Positions 43,912 to 56,500 are shown, counted from the first letter of the stretch. The stretch is DNA of 64,000 nucleotides from Lobosporangium transversale (GCF_002105155.1 NW_019029022.1:186001-250000); one strand, 5' to 3'. Numbers and translations are program-made. The notes: generated by a model from the sequence alone, not told the origin.

Positions 43912-44613
43912 TCTTTTCTCTGCACATAGTATAGTTTAGTAATAAACATGAAAAACATGTAACATCCCACTCAAAGAAAAGAAAAAGGTGCACCCTACAA
44001 GCATACTCAAGGCCAGTGCGAACCATAGAAATGTTTGAACCCGGGCACTGCAGCAATGTCATTGGGGATGGCCCAGTTGCTTCATCTGTTTTAGATAGTT
44101 GACATTGACCGATACCTGGGAACTTCATGATAGTGAGGCTGAATGCAATGAAACAATAGTCAGTTCTGCAAATCGGTCCGGCCAAGGAACACTTCCCTTC
44201 CTTTTTCTTTACGTTTTTTCTTCTTAGTTCCTATATTTCCGTTATTGTATGAAGTTAATGCGTGAAACGGTGTGCCCCATGTATATGTCTAGAATTAATT
44301 TTAAGACCTCAGTAGCGTATTACATACTAATCATTTGCCTTTTTTTTTTCTTTAAGAAATTGGTTACTTTTTATTGTTATCATTTTTTTCTTTTATAATT
44401 ATAAACATAAATACCAGTCAACTGATATTTAGAGAATTGAGGGAATATTACACAAAAGACGAAGACAAAAGAGAAAAAGTTAAAGATTCCTGCTCCAGAC
44501 AAAAAAAAAAGATAAAAAAAGAAGATCCCTGCTCCTTTTTGTTCTTTTTTTCTTTCTCTTTTTTTCTTTTCTTTGAGTTTTATCCTTTTGTATATCCCTA
44601 CTGCTTCTCTTGT
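43874..44613. other. Convergent spacer between AROM and the ML gene
   Basis: About 740 bp holding both 3' ends, with a 27-nt poly-A tract (43881-43908) directly after the AROM stop and T/A-rich low-complexity sequence at 44340-44580. No gene seen. Confidence 0.6.
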
Positions 44614-45184
44614 TTAGCAGTTCTGGGCAAGAACGCCGTTAGCAGATTGGCAGAACAAGACGTGACCGTTGCCGTTGGTGGCGGAAATTTGCAATTGGAC
44701 GGGGATCTATTTTAATAAAAAAGAACAAGAAAGAGTGATTTAAATTTAACATGGCTTGAGACTGGGAATAGAAAGAAAAAAAAAAAAACAGAGAAAACAA
44801 ATAAATGAATAGACAACTTACGCCAGCAGGGGCGGTGGTCTTGACCAAGACGCAGGCGGTGATGGAGGTCAAGGTGACGGGAACGGGGCAAGGGTGTCCC
44901 TGGTTACCGAGCAAGGTGCAGAGGTCATGGGCATCGGTGTAAACGATGCGGTTCAAGTACTTGCCGACGATGTTAAGCTTGGCACCAGCGGTAACAGGGG
45001 CGCTCAATTGACCGTTACCGGTGGCGCAGACGTTCTGACCAATACAGAGAGGGTAGGGAGAAAGGGAGAAGGAGTTGATAACCAAGTCGGTGGCTCCAGT
45101 AGCGCAGTTGGTGAAAGTGGGCTGCGTCTGGGCGTTGGCGACAGCAGCAAGGACGAAGGCAGCGACGGCGGTGATGAACTTCAT
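44614..45184 (-). CDS. Secreted ML-domain (NPC2-like) lipid-binding protein
   Basis: Small secreted protein of the MD-2-related lipid-recognition (ML) family, which includes NPC2 and fungal phosphatidylglycerol/phosphatidylinositol transfer proteins. Exons 45184-44822 and 44706-44614, 151 residues. The first ~18 residues (MKFITAVAAFVLAAVANA) form a clear signal peptide. The mature part has the family cysteine pattern: NCATG, YPLCIGQNVC, DLCTLL...PCPV, a cysteine in the SITACVLVK strand, then FC and a terminal NC. The 3' splice site (complement of 44707-44709) is needed to reach the last two cysteines; reading through the intron gives an artefactual poly-Phe tail. Strong codon bias suggests high expression. 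It should act outside the cell or in the vacuole/endomembrane lumen. Confidence 0.88.
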
Positions 45185-45211
45185 ATTGACTGATTGAAGA
45201 GAAGGCTAAGG

Positions 45212-45310
45212 CTTGGTTGGTTGGTTGGTTGGTTGGCTTAAGAGAGTGAAGAAGATGGACAAATGACCTGAGGAGGAAGAGAAACAGAGGGGATGAGGAC
45301 GGTATTTATA
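45212..45310 (-). promoter_or_regulatory. Promoter of the ML gene: TATA box and TTGG repeat leader
   Basis: On the minus strand a TATAAATA box (complement of 45303-45310) lies about 120 bp before the start codon, and a five-fold GGTT/AACC tetranucleotide repeat (45213-45237) falls in the presumed 5' UTR. The position fits a strongly expressed gene. Confidence 0.55.
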
Positions 45311-47394
45311 CATTTTAGAAGAACTTGAAGAGAGTTGCAGAATTGTCGGATTCATGTTTCCTTACTACGGATCTATGCAGCTGTTACTTTACCTAACGGT
45401 TGTTTTGCTTCCTGGCATGAGGAACACGTCCTGGGTAGCGCCGTCGCTCCTCTCTCTTTTTGTTTTGGTTTGTTTTATTTTGGTTTGTTTGTGTACTGTA
45501 TCTGTACTCACCATATGATGTGGATGGGATATTCCTTGATGTGTTTGTCTCTAGCATGTGGGGCGTCGTAAAGCGGGCGATGTTGAGGGTGTACAACAGT
45601 GCAGACATTTCGTAATAAAAAGTGGACGAGTGAGCAGATGACAAAGTAAAACACGGATATGTGGAAGGGTAAGGGCTCTTCAATGTTTTTTGTTTGTTTG
45701 TTTTGTGGAGCAAAATAAAACAGGGTAGTTGAGTGAGGCAGGGCAAGAGGAGGGGGTAAGGGCTCAAGAATCTACGCTAAGTTGCCAAGTAGCTTTTTCA
45801 GTGTATACAGCCATTACTCCTTACCGTTTCTAATCTCTGAAGACGCGTTTTTTTTTTTTTTTTTGTTTTCCCGGTCAGTCATCAACATTCATTTTAAAGT
45901 GGCAACTACCAAACCTTCTTCATCAATGTCATCAGAATAATCAAAAAGGTGTATGAGGCGCTTGGGGTGCCTCATATACTTATCACAAGTAGGATGGGAC
46001 TTTGTTCTTCTGCTTACAGTTGAAGGGATTCCTTTGTGGGTACCCGAGCAAAAATATCTCTTAACTCAACAGTAAGCCATGGAAACGCGATTTCCCTCAA
46101 GTTTTTGATTGGACGATAACAAAAAAAAAAAATCGCGCTGTGACGAGAAGCGCCTCCTATAATGAATCAGCCCATCTGTCTTTGTGACAGAAAAAGGAAA
46201 AAGGACACCTTCCTTTTTTCTTGTATTCAGGGCAAAAGGTTGAAATACATTAGCTGTATCACGATATAAACATCCACATGTTTGTCCACTTTAACAAAGA
46301 AGAAGGTCTAGACAAGGCCATTATTTTTGTCTCGATGCCATGGAATTTACAATGGCCATCTACCAACAGATGCGAGGCGTATACGGCTGTAACAGTAAAA
46401 AGCTTTAGTGACAAGGGTTGTGAATGGTGATTACGTTTTTTTTTTTTTTTTTTTTTATCAAAAGGATTTCATGGGATAAAAATGGCATGATGTTATGTGG
46501 AGAACACAAAAAAACTCCTCCACACTCTTTGTTTTCATTGGTGTCCTATGTGTGGAGGGCAATTTATTAAGGTTGAGACTACATCTTTGTACAAATGTTC
46601 AGTTTGAGAGGAATTCAAAGACATATTATACATGTAAATACATATGCGTTTCTAATATGATAAACAGAATCACAAGAGAGCCAAGGAGTAAAGACATGAA
46701 GGACAAGAAGAAAACTTGTGTCCACGTACACTCTTTCATCCGTATTCATGTACGTGTACACATTGGTGATTTTTTAAAGTTCAAGTGAATAAGCAGATTG
46801 TTTGTGCACAAACTTTTATTCAGAACCACTGCAACATGTCACAAATATTCATAAGCATAAAAACCTGTAAAGCAACAGTAGTCTATAACAAGTCAACAAA
46901 TCAATAAATTAACAAACAACCGTGTTAGCGGTGGATGTCCTTTCTTCCTATTGAATAAAATACCTCGCGTTATGGTTGTAAGCCGCTTTGTACGCATGTT
47001 TTTTTTTTTTTTTTTTATATTTTTTTTAAAAAAAATAAAAAAATAAAAATAAAAAAAAAAGATAACTAGGGTCTTACGAGATCGTGGGGGCTCATTAGCA
47101 CTGAGGCCAAAAAACGGGCCGCCTTTTTGTTATTAGCGCAACTAAAGCGATTCCTAATAGTTGACCTTGACTGTGTCGTTGTACCGTCACTTTATGACAT
47201 TCTTTTTCATAAATCATACCCACACGGAAACCTTTGATCCTTAGTCATTGAGGAACGACATCCTCAAACTTTTCCATTCCCATTAATTATAATAGCCCCC
47301 GATAGCTCCTATCATCCCTTAGCCAGCTTTCGTCCCAACCATTTCATCAGCCGCGCAACGTTGTTCCAGTGAGAGCTATAAGAAACTATCGCGT
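45311..47394. other. Gene-poor stretch
   Basis: Low-complexity and AT-rich, with T/A tracts at 45848-45864, 46437-46456 and 47000-47060. The ORFs here (for example 46495-46788) lack recognisable domains. No RNA gene seen. Confidence 0.5.
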
Positions 47395-47965
47395 CTATGT
47401 CTGTGTTACTCAACGCAGTTGCGCTTAGCGCATTTGCTCATAAAGGCAATGTCTCTCGTTCTTTTCTCGTCAACAGTGATTTTGCAGCGCCTGTTTCAGG
47501 TCTCAGTCCTTTTGGTCTCTTCGATAATCTTGGCAGACCCGTAAATTACATTCTTGAAATGGATATCATTGTCTTGAATCAACTCTTCCAAGGCCTGACC
47601 ATATCTTTTGGCACGAGTTCATGATATAATTTTTGAACCGTCTGGATGTCTCTCTCATCAGCACCACGTTCATCCCCTTTATCATTGTAACACCACCTCG
47701 TCCGTATGGGTTATAGCGGTACCTCTGTACACGGTCTCCAAAGATATATATTTAGGACCTTTGCCAATATATTTTGTCTGGTGCCTGCACCCGGGGTCTC
47801 CCGCCCTCCCACAGTTTTCTTGAGTTCTCTATCCATCGCGGCTGATGGCCCCAATAATGCTTACTCGTCCATCCAACTGCTTGTCCTAAGCGGTAGGGTA
47901 TTTTTAAAGCTACCCTGTATCCTCTCCCAGCTCACACATGCTACAGGAATCTGAAAGTCCTGAAT
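47395..47965 (-). pseudogene. Unidentified degraded coding relic 1
   Basis: The minus strand carries segments with protein-like composition interrupted by frameshifts and stops. Two of them, in different frames, contain DIQTVQKLYHELVPK and ALEELIQDNDIHFKNVIYG; a third, upstream, contains TPGAGTRQNILAKVLN. The charged, leucine-patterned sequence is unlike the surrounding spacer. I do not recognise the family; a host effector-like or transposon-derived gene are both possible. Confidence 0.35.
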
Positions 47966-48779
47966 TATGTTACTACTGCTACATTATCGACGTGGGTTAA
48001 GTGGTACATTTCTTGGACTGACAAGTATTGGTGCGAGGAGATTTGTTAGTCTTATCTGACGAATGAAGCATAACCACCAACTCTACCAGATTTGTTGTCA
48101 TTTGTTTATCTGCGCTCTCCTGTGCAGCAACTATTTTTTTCTTTTACGATTAAAATCCATACCTACAAGATCCAATGTTAATAGACTGATGTTATATTGT
48201 CCTACGCAGGCCACCAGACCTGTAATGGGGGCTTTTCTTGGAGATAGACTCCTAGTCAAGTTGGAAGCACGCCCAAACCGGATGAACTGCACCTATGGCC
48301 CAGATAGTTGACTTATTTCGGCGTGGGATAGTAGTTAGGTAGAGAAGTAAAAAATACTTGAATAAACGAAGATCTTAAGGAAAAGCGTAGTATGTGCTCA
48401 ATCCTTGGGTGGGTTTTCCCGAGCTCCATTAATCTTGATTAGAATTCTTAGTCCTTGAGTTGAGCCGCAGCTCTTTTCTATTCAAGTATCGATCATTTTG
48501 TCCTTGAGCGAACCCAAGGAAAAGAGAAAATTCTTACTGTCTACAGTCGTCTTTTTATACGAAAATTTGTAAAAGAGATAAAAAATGATGCGTAGCACTT
48601 TGGAGTTCATGCCTTTAATATATTTACATTTCTTTCTTTCTTTTTTCTTTTTCCTCTTGCCCGGTTAACTCTTACTCATTCTTCATCTGCCTCTGTCAAG
48701 ATATTTCTCTTCGCTGCTCTGCTAGGGCAGGGTTTTGGCGACCTTGCATGATAGTGCGTCGCTCTTCATTTTGACATCG

Positions 48780-48916
48780 GGCATATAGAGTGACCACAGC
48801 ACGTATACAAGCAGGTTATTCTTGGTACTTAAGTCAAGCCATGTCCGGATTTTCTCGAGATGTTCCACATCACACCAAAACTCGGACCTGTGATTCGTAG
48901 AGGAGCAATAAAGAAC

Positions 48917-48958
<42 letters not shown>

Positions 48959-49150
48959 CCAATTGGTCTCTCTTAACGAACAGCGTTATCCCTTCGTCCG
49001 TAACAAGGGCAAATTTGCCATTATAAATGGGCTTAAAATCCAGCAATCCATGGGCATTGTCTCGAAAATTTATTTCGATGTCGAAATAAATGACCGAAAA
49101 CTAAATTGTCATGGAGCTATCCTGGCTTCTTTATTTGTGCAAATAAAAAA
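48780..49150 (-). pseudogene. Unidentified degraded coding relic 2
   Basis: On the minus strand two open segments flank a T/A homopolymer block (48919-48958). The upstream one includes NFRDNAHGLLDFKPIYNG followed by KFALVTDEGITLFVKRDQL. The downstream one includes EFWCDVEHLEKIRTWLDLS and continues open for about 70 codons to a stop. An acceptor-like TTAG precedes the first segment. Composition suggests former or rapidly evolving coding sequence of unknown family, possibly part of the same gene as relic 1. Confidence 0.35.
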
Positions 49151-49164
49151 CTCATGAAGACTTT

Positions 49165-50516
49165 CGCATGACCCTAGCATCCGCTTGGGAGTCCATTGTA
49201 TCGTTTATTTATTGACTAGTGTAATAGCAGTGATAATATTCGCCGCCGTAGTCTCGACTTGAAAGGAGGGCAATCTGAATTGATTCATACCCAAGGTGAT
49301 ACAAATATCTCTGTTGGAGTGAGTGGTGAACTGTGTGTGGTTCAGATGTAGTGGACATAAACGGCGAAAGAATGCATCGAAAGGATGTGAGCGGTTATGA
49401 GAGCAAGGAAGAAGGGTTGGTATGCCTGTTCAAGTCCTTGGCAAGAGAGCATGAGTAGCAGTTGTGATCAATGGTATAGTTTCTAGCCTATCTTCCACGT
49501 ACAACATTGCATTATTGTTGTTTTCAGACCTGGCACCAATCATGCGAGGTATTTCTTTTTCTGAGGGTTCCTTGTGTGTTAAACAGGCAGACAGAAAGCT
49601 TAGAAGAGATACAGACACAACGGTGAAAAAAATGTATGTGAGCAAACAGTTGCTGTGTTTATTTGTTGTCTGCACATGCCTTCTTTCATCGCGGGCTTTT
49701 TTTTTATTGTTTCGCATATCTTGTTTCCTTTTTTGTTCGTCAATCACTGTGTGCACGAATAAGCAGCTGAAGCATCTCTTTGGTTTCTGTACATGTATAA
49801 ACACATTTTACATCGCGGCGTCTTTTTTTGTTCAAAACACAAACGTTTTCCATTGGTGCCTCCAAACAAACTTTATTTTGGTAGCCACTCCACAATGGTT
49901 ATAACAATCCCTAGGAAAGGATCAAACGCGTTGGTATCAATCTCGCTTCTGTATTTCTAGATGCATATGTTTTGGCGATTGGTATCAACTATCAAATTCA
50001 CACATACACACACCAAACGACCGCCAAAAACCACAAGGCGCTGCGCAATATCACCATTAACAAGGCACCGTCCAGTAAGAAAGGGTGCTTAGATAGCTTT
50101 TACTCCAAGCAATAAGCGCATGCAACTACATCACTCCTATCTCCGCCATTGATGCCGGAACCTGAGAGCCAACGAATATCTCTGCTTTAACGCAATAGTA
50201 CTGGGGCTGTTGGATCAAAGAGCATCATATGAAGCCATCCTCTGATAAAAAAGCCTTTTTTTTCTTTAGTTGTTACCTTTGACAAGGATATAATCACCGA
50301 GTCATATCTGTCAATGCATTTATTACCCCTGTTCAAAATTATTAATCTTCTTTTATTCATTAAATTCCTCACAAAGCACAAAGCAAGGGCCGTCCCCAAT
50401 ACTAATCGTTAGTCCCTTTCTTGGATAATGTAAAGGCGCACCATCATTCTATATAGCGGAAGGGTCACATAGGAACCAGTTCCGGTCCATCTTTTCTGAC
50501 AAGGCGAGCATATTGG
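49165..50516. other. Spacer before the Fanzor relic
   Basis: About 1.35 kb with no recognised gene or element end. A transposon boundary for the Fanzor copy could lie here, but I could not identify terminal repeats. Confidence 0.4.
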
Positions 50517-52761
50517 ATGGGTGCACAGTTGGTATCAGTAACTGCCGTCAGCACGATAGGCCGGCATCCACCACGTCGGAAAAAGGCAAAAAAGAAGCAA
50601 CAGAAAAAACAAAAGCGGAAGCACAAAGGCAAGAAGCCCCACAGGGCTAAAAAAGAAGGTGCACCAGTTAGGAACTTGAAGAATGCTACGAAGGTTGAAC
50701 ACAGCTACAGCAGTAAGCACCCTATCAAGGCCTTAACAATTGGGTCCCTTAAGGCCTCCATGGCAAGGAAAGGCGGACTGGACGCAGATGAAAGGGATAA
50801 TATTGCAAGCCAGATCCGAGGGGCAGTTGTTGTCCTCAACCGACTACGCCGACATGCATACTGGGCGATTGCCTTGGACATTGAAAGGATCATGCGGTTA
50901 CCAGGGGCAGCAAGGTCGAGGAAAAAGGCACTGGACGAGGTCTTGGATAGCAATGATTATTCCTTCCGACTCGCCACCCTTCTTTTAAGCGGTCAAGGTG
51001 GGCCCCAATTCAGCTTACGCGAGGGCAAAAAAACAAGGGTAGAAGCGCCCCATTACCTCCTCGCTTATGAACATTTCAAGGCCACCACTGAACTTTCCCC
51101 AATAAAGGAAATAGACATCACATTGGGGACGTGCAAGGCTTTGATCCCAAAAAGATCTCATTTCCAAGAGCGTCAGAGCTACTAATGGGCCAAGTACAGA
51201 CATCATTAAAGCAGCACTACAGGAACCCAATGGTATAGCTTGTGTAGGGTATTTTCATGTATATTCTGCAATTAAATTCTCTTTATTCAGACTCTTTTTT
51301 TTTTTTTTCTAGTTTGATGTCGAGAAAACAAACGAAGATATGAGCGACATTGAGTTTTTTTTGCGGGAGAACAAAAAAGTGAAAAAATACTCAGACTTTC
51401 CTACGTCCTCCTGGTCACCCGGGTATGTGTATCTGTCTGAACACGCCCTAGTTGACATCCTCTGGGCGAACGAAGATACCAAGCAGCTACTGGAGCGTAT
51501 TCTGCCTCTCGACAATCCTTCCAAGACTGCAATGTTTGAGTGTGTACAGGGAACAAAAGGGGTTTTGATTCAGGCTCTCTTTTGTGACATTGGAGGCGAT
51601 CACATGGTTCTTGGATATCGAGACAAAGTATCCCTGCAGTCACAGGACAAAGAGCTAACTCGGTTCAAACTCAAAGGGACGATTTCTACCAACGGTCTAG
51701 TTCTGAATCTACTTGCCTATGACACAACCCAGACGAAGAGACAGCAGCAGTCTGACGTAGATGAAGAAGACCCCAGCCAAGAACTGGAGCTTTCTCAGGG
51801 ATTTCTCAACACGACGTGTTCAAAGGCAGCCGGTGAAGACCTGACAGATGAAGACTATGCAAACATAAACTGGAAGAGCTCACATTCAACAAACCAGGGC
51901 GGTACCATCCGCAAACAGCACAACTATCGTCGGATGCGATCCTGGTATTGTTAACGCCCTTACGTTTTCCTCCCTGGATCCTCACAACTCTAACTTGCGG
52001 CAAACAGTAAAGGTGAGAAGCAGGTTCTTGTACCTCCCCGTCCTCCGCTTCAATCACCTGTTGAACAAAAGGAAGCGTGAAAAAGGAATGATTGAGGTTG
52101 AGAGCGCCATCCCTGTGTTTGGAAGGGATACGTACTATGAGTACTTTCAATGGATGAACGAGGAGTCCCAGACACAGATAGGATCAAAGAATTTGGATGT
52201 GCTTCAAGAGTTCTACGAGCCCAGGTGGTACCTGAAAAAAAATGGGACCTACGAAAGGCTCAACGAGCTACGTTCGACTACGCGGTACAGCGAGTGTTGA
52301 AGATGCTCGGGGAAAAAGGAGTGCTTGTCGTCGGCCTAGGGTCCTTTGAAAGTAGTAAAGGAGTTCCCAGCAAGCACACTGCTATAACGAGACACCTTGT
52401 CACACAGGTATGGCTTTTTTTAAAAAAAGTAAGAAAAGCTGGAAAGCCATAGAACCCTTGCTAATAAACGACTGCCATTTGAAACGCTTAGGTCAGAGCA
52501 CGAGGACACTTCGCTGTAGGGGCGTCCGAATTTTACACCAGCGCCCGCTGTCCCCAACCCCTCTGCGATAGCTTTTTAGAGACTGTGTACCCTCGCTCTA
52601 AATATTGCCGGACATGTAAGGTATTCTTCGACCGTGACGCAGTAGGGGCGGAAAACATCGCAAGAATCGGTCTTGCTCAAATTGAAAGGCAAGAGAGGCC
52701 TGCAAAGTACAAGCCCACGGAAGAGTCGCCTGCTCCGGCTGCAAAGCGCGCACGACGCTAG
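50517..52761 (+). pseudogene. Fanzor (TnpB-like RNA-guided nuclease) gene, frameshifted
   Basis: Eukaryotic relative of TnpB/IscB-type OMEGA nucleases. Segments 50517-51232, 51313-52407 and 52492-52761 are separated by two plausible GT-AG introns (51233-51312, 52408-52491). The N-terminus is Lys/Arg-rich (nuclear or RNA-binding). The middle carries the TNGLVLNLLAYD segment typical before the nuclease. RuvC-I reads IVGCDPGIVNAL (about 51926-51958, Asp in GCDPG), a RuvC-II-like stretch VLVVGLGSFESSKG lies at 52320-52362, and the final exon has a zinc ribbon (CPQPLC and CRTC) followed by RuvC-III FDRDAVGAENIARI. The frame must change three times: about 51080-51180, 51870-51930 and 52260-52290. 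Comparison with the second copy (61.6-62.2 kb) shows a 1-base deletion plus a larger deletion just before RuvC-I, so this copy is very probably inactive. Expected intact length is roughly 650-700 residues. Confidence 0.8.
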
Positions 52762-52772
52762 ACACAAGTATT

Positions 52773-52790
52773 TGGGTGCCGGCACACCCA
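52773..52790 (+). other. Hairpin just after the Fanzor stop
   Basis: TGGGTG and CACCCA pair around a 6-nt CCGGCA loop, 11 nt after the stop codon. In Fanzor/TnpB systems the guide RNA (fRNA/omegaRNA) lies at or beyond the 3' end of the nuclease gene, so this is the natural place to look for its scaffold; a plain terminator hairpin is the alternative. Confidence 0.4.
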
Positions 52791-52888
52791 CAAAAAATTT
52801 GTAAGTTCTGTTTATTTTCGTCTCCTGTATCCATCCTCTCTAATCTTTTGCCCCTGAATTTCTGGACTAACTTTAAAAACCGTACAGT

Positions 52889-53274
52889 TGTATCTACTAA
52901 TCAGCGCAAAGCCTTATAAGCTATAGGCGAGTTCACCTCACCTAGAAAGCACCACAGTCAGGCCTGTAGACTAGGTTATAAAGGCCAAGGAAACATCCTT
53001 CACAATAAAGTCTTCAGTTTTCCCCATATGTCTTGTTCTTGACCTGCAGTTCATCTTGCCATTTATCTTTCCCCCTTTTCCCAACAAGCATTTGTCTTCC
53101 GGTAACTCAGTTTGTGAGCTCATCTATAAAGCCCCCATCTTCTCTTCTGGCATCCTATGGTGCTGTTCGTCGTCAAGGTTATTTGCCTCTATTTTCTCTT
53201 GTTATTCTTGTTGACACACTTTGTTCTGTCCTCTATCTTTACCCCTTAAGCAAAGATACACCTACTATTGTTGC
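52889..53274 (+). repeat. 5' LTR
   Basis: Shares long blocks with 57893-58292, including the GTGAGTYCACCTCACCTAG-like part, AATAAAGTC (a polyadenylation-like signal), TCAGTTTGTGAGCT and the CCCCTTAAGCA end block. Confidence 0.85.
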
Positions 53275-53534
53275 AAAATTTAGGGGCAGATGTGGTAGGA
53301 GATTTAGGTGGATTATGAAGCCAGTCACTTCCAGCTGCAGATAGATAAATAATTCTAACACAATAAAAGAACACACACACTACTCAAAGACTGGACGAGA
53401 ACAGTCAGTACTCAAATGGCTCTTGTGTAAAAATAAGGAACAAGGAGCCAGATTTTCCTGAGCTGTTGCTCGTTAAATAGTTGGTGGCGAACCCTCTACA
53501 CGTGACTAAAACTAAAACCAACACTATTTACAAC

Positions 53535-56500
53535 ATGGTGGAGACCCCTGGGCAACAGTCCGTTTGGCTACTGCTGCCATTCTTTGTGCGTCCCGTAGAA
53601 GCTTTTTGGTCCTTTGCCGAACAATCTACCGTTTTATCGACCCATTTGGCCAATCCTGTGAAGGAACAAACGCAGTGGAGAATCTTTTCCAAGGTCCTAT
53701 CATTCGTTCTTTCGCCCTCTTTGCCCTCTTGGCAAGAGAGCGCACTGCTTTTTCCTTTCATTTTTTCCTTCATCTTTTTCTTCTGGCTTTCCTTATTTCT
53801 TTGTATCCGATTGTCGCTGCAGCATACGACAATCCTAAACAACCACCAAACTCAAATCCCTTCTCCCGTTTCCCCTCTTACTTCGCCTGAACCAAAACCA
53901 GAGGATATTATCTGGCCACAGTTCGCAGTAGAGGACAAGATTCCGTTTGATGATTTCCTTGCGCGGTTCGAGCGTATATTCGAAGTAGCCAAGTTTAACG
54001 AATCCCAAAAGTTCGTCTGCTTCAATCGATGCCTTACTCGCGTTAGTCCTACAATTATCCAGCTGTCGAAAGCCTTGGACGAGAGAGATTATGAGACTGC
54101 CGTTAAGCGTCTTCGCCCTTACCTCGCGATTACCCAAGAGCAACGTCAAGCCCAAATCCTCGCGCAGTATGCAACCATTCAGCAAACACGCACTCAATCC
54201 TTAAAAGAATATTATGAGAGCTTTGAAAAACTGAATGCGACGCATGCCCTAGAACGTGAAGAATCTCTCGATCTCTTTTTCAAGCACTTGCAGTCACCCC
54301 TTCGGTCCCATGCTGCTATAATATATATGCTCGCGCAAGAAAAGAATGGGACTGTCCCTGTCTTTTACAAGCGGTTGACCACTTTCCTGGAGTGTTCCCC
54401 TCTTCCGACGAAACCCTCGGAGATTGTCCCAGCGCAAAGTGCACGCCCTACACAACCTCTCTGCTCCCACTGCTCAGGTCGCCATGCATCTGATCGATGC
54501 TATCAAAAATTTCCTGAGCTTCGTCCCCAAAGACAACAGCAACAGAGGCCAGCTCCTGTGGCAGTTGTTCAGCCAGCTACATCTCAGACCGAAACTCCTC
54601 CTAGGGTTTCCGTAATCGCTCCTGTCTCGGCCCTGTCTACGCCGCTATTTCCCTATGTTTCGCTTTCGTTTAACGATACGCCTGTAAAAGCGCTCATAGA
54701 CACAGGTGCATTTATCTCTTGCATATCATCGCACGTCCTTGCAACAACCAAGGTTCCAACACACTGCATCAAAAATGATTGCACTCCAGTTGTCGCTTGT
54801 GATGGACGTATCACTCAAACCAAAGGCTCTGTTATGGTTTTCGTCAACAATACTCTCGTGCGGTTCTCTGTTCTCGATGGGCTAAATACTGAGTTCCTCA
54901 TTGGTTGGGATTTGATCACAAAATTCAAATCGATCCTTACCACAGAAGGACTTTCCTTCGAGACCCAACCTCCTTGCGAAAATCCATTAGATGCCCCCAT
55001 CCTGTCACTTCCTCCTGCAATTAACTCTAAGGTTAATCTCTCCTTCGATGGGCAAACCAACAATGCAGTCAATACTCTACAGCCTGTCATGACTGTCTGT
55101 CATTATACCTTAGAGCATCGTATCAATCAGTTGCTTCGAGAAAACCATGATATCTTTGCTCCTAAACCACAAGCTCCGCCCATTTCTAACACCGTGACGT
55201 TCACAATTGACACTGGATCGTCGCCCCCAATCCAGATCCACACTCGTCGACCAAACCCGGTCCAACAAGCTATCATCGATGAACATATTGACGCCATGCT
55301 TGCAGACGGTATCATCGTCCCTTCATCCTCTCCATGGTGCTCCCCGGTCCGGATTGTTGATAAGCCTAATGGAGAAAAGCGATTTTGTATCGACTACCGA
55401 GCTGTCAATGCGGTGACGGTTCAAGATGCTTACCCGATTCCATACATGGACATGCTCTTGAATGCTCTAAGTGGTGCGACGACTTTCTCAAGTTTGGATT
55501 TAGCTGCAGCATACTGGCAGGTTCCTATTGATCCGGCTACTGCCAAGAAGCTCGCCTTTACAACTCATCGTGGTCTCTTTAAATGGACTAGAATGCCGTT
55601 CGGACCTTCTACTGCGCCTGCTACGCTCCAACGAGCCCTGAATTCCATCTTTAACCCACTCTTGTACAAGAAGGTCATCGTATACTTTGACGATATTATT
55701 GTCTACTCAGAAAATGTTGAACAGCATTTCCATGACCTCCAAGAAGTGCTAGCTATCCTTCGTGCGCATGGATTGTCCCTAAAACGATCTAAATGCCACC
55801 TTTTCCGATCATCGATCAAAGTCCTTGGTTTCATTGTTTCTGCTAATGGTGTAGAGGCCGACCCTGACAAGACTAGACCTATCGATAACTATCCAGTTCC
55901 CGCTTCCGCTAAAGACGTCCTGAGCTTTCTAGGGATGTGTGGAGTATATCGCTCGTTCATACCAAAATTTGCGATAATCGCTGCCCCACTCTACCAGCTC
56001 ACCAAGAAAAACGTCGTGTTTGAATGGTCAAGCGAAGCCCAAGAAGCTTTGAGACTCTGAAAGTTAAGCTGACTTCTGCCCCTGTTTTAGCTCATCCAGA
56101 TTTTTCTCGCCAATTCGAGATTCATAGTGACGCTGCTTGTAAGACGGGCGTTGGTGTCGTGCTATGCCAGCGAGATGATAATGGACATCGCCACCCTGTC
56201 GCCTATGCTTCCCGATCCTTGACCCATGCTGAGAAAAACTATTCTGTTGGAGAGCTTGAGGCTCTTGCCTTTGTCTGGGCTCTCAGAAAGAAATTTCATC
56301 ATTTTGTGAATGGATCCCACTTTCTTATTTTTACCGACCACAGCTCCCTCCAATTTCTCACAAAAGCGAAAGATCTGGACGGGCGCCTTGGCAGATGGGC
56401 ACTGATTCTCCAAAGGTATAATTATACCATTCATCACGTCCCGGGTATCCATCATCGCGTACCAGACGCCCTGTCTCGCCATCCTCTGCCATCAATTTCA

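Noticed and set aside
46495-46788. 97-codon ORF in the gene-poor stretch
   Set aside because: No recognisable domain, no promoter-like leader, AT-rich codon use like spacer.
53482-53500. Primer-binding site TGGTGGCGAACC as firm annotation
   Set aside because: It lies ~200 bp after the LTR end and I could not match it to a tRNA 3' end with confidence, so it is mentioned only as a possibility.
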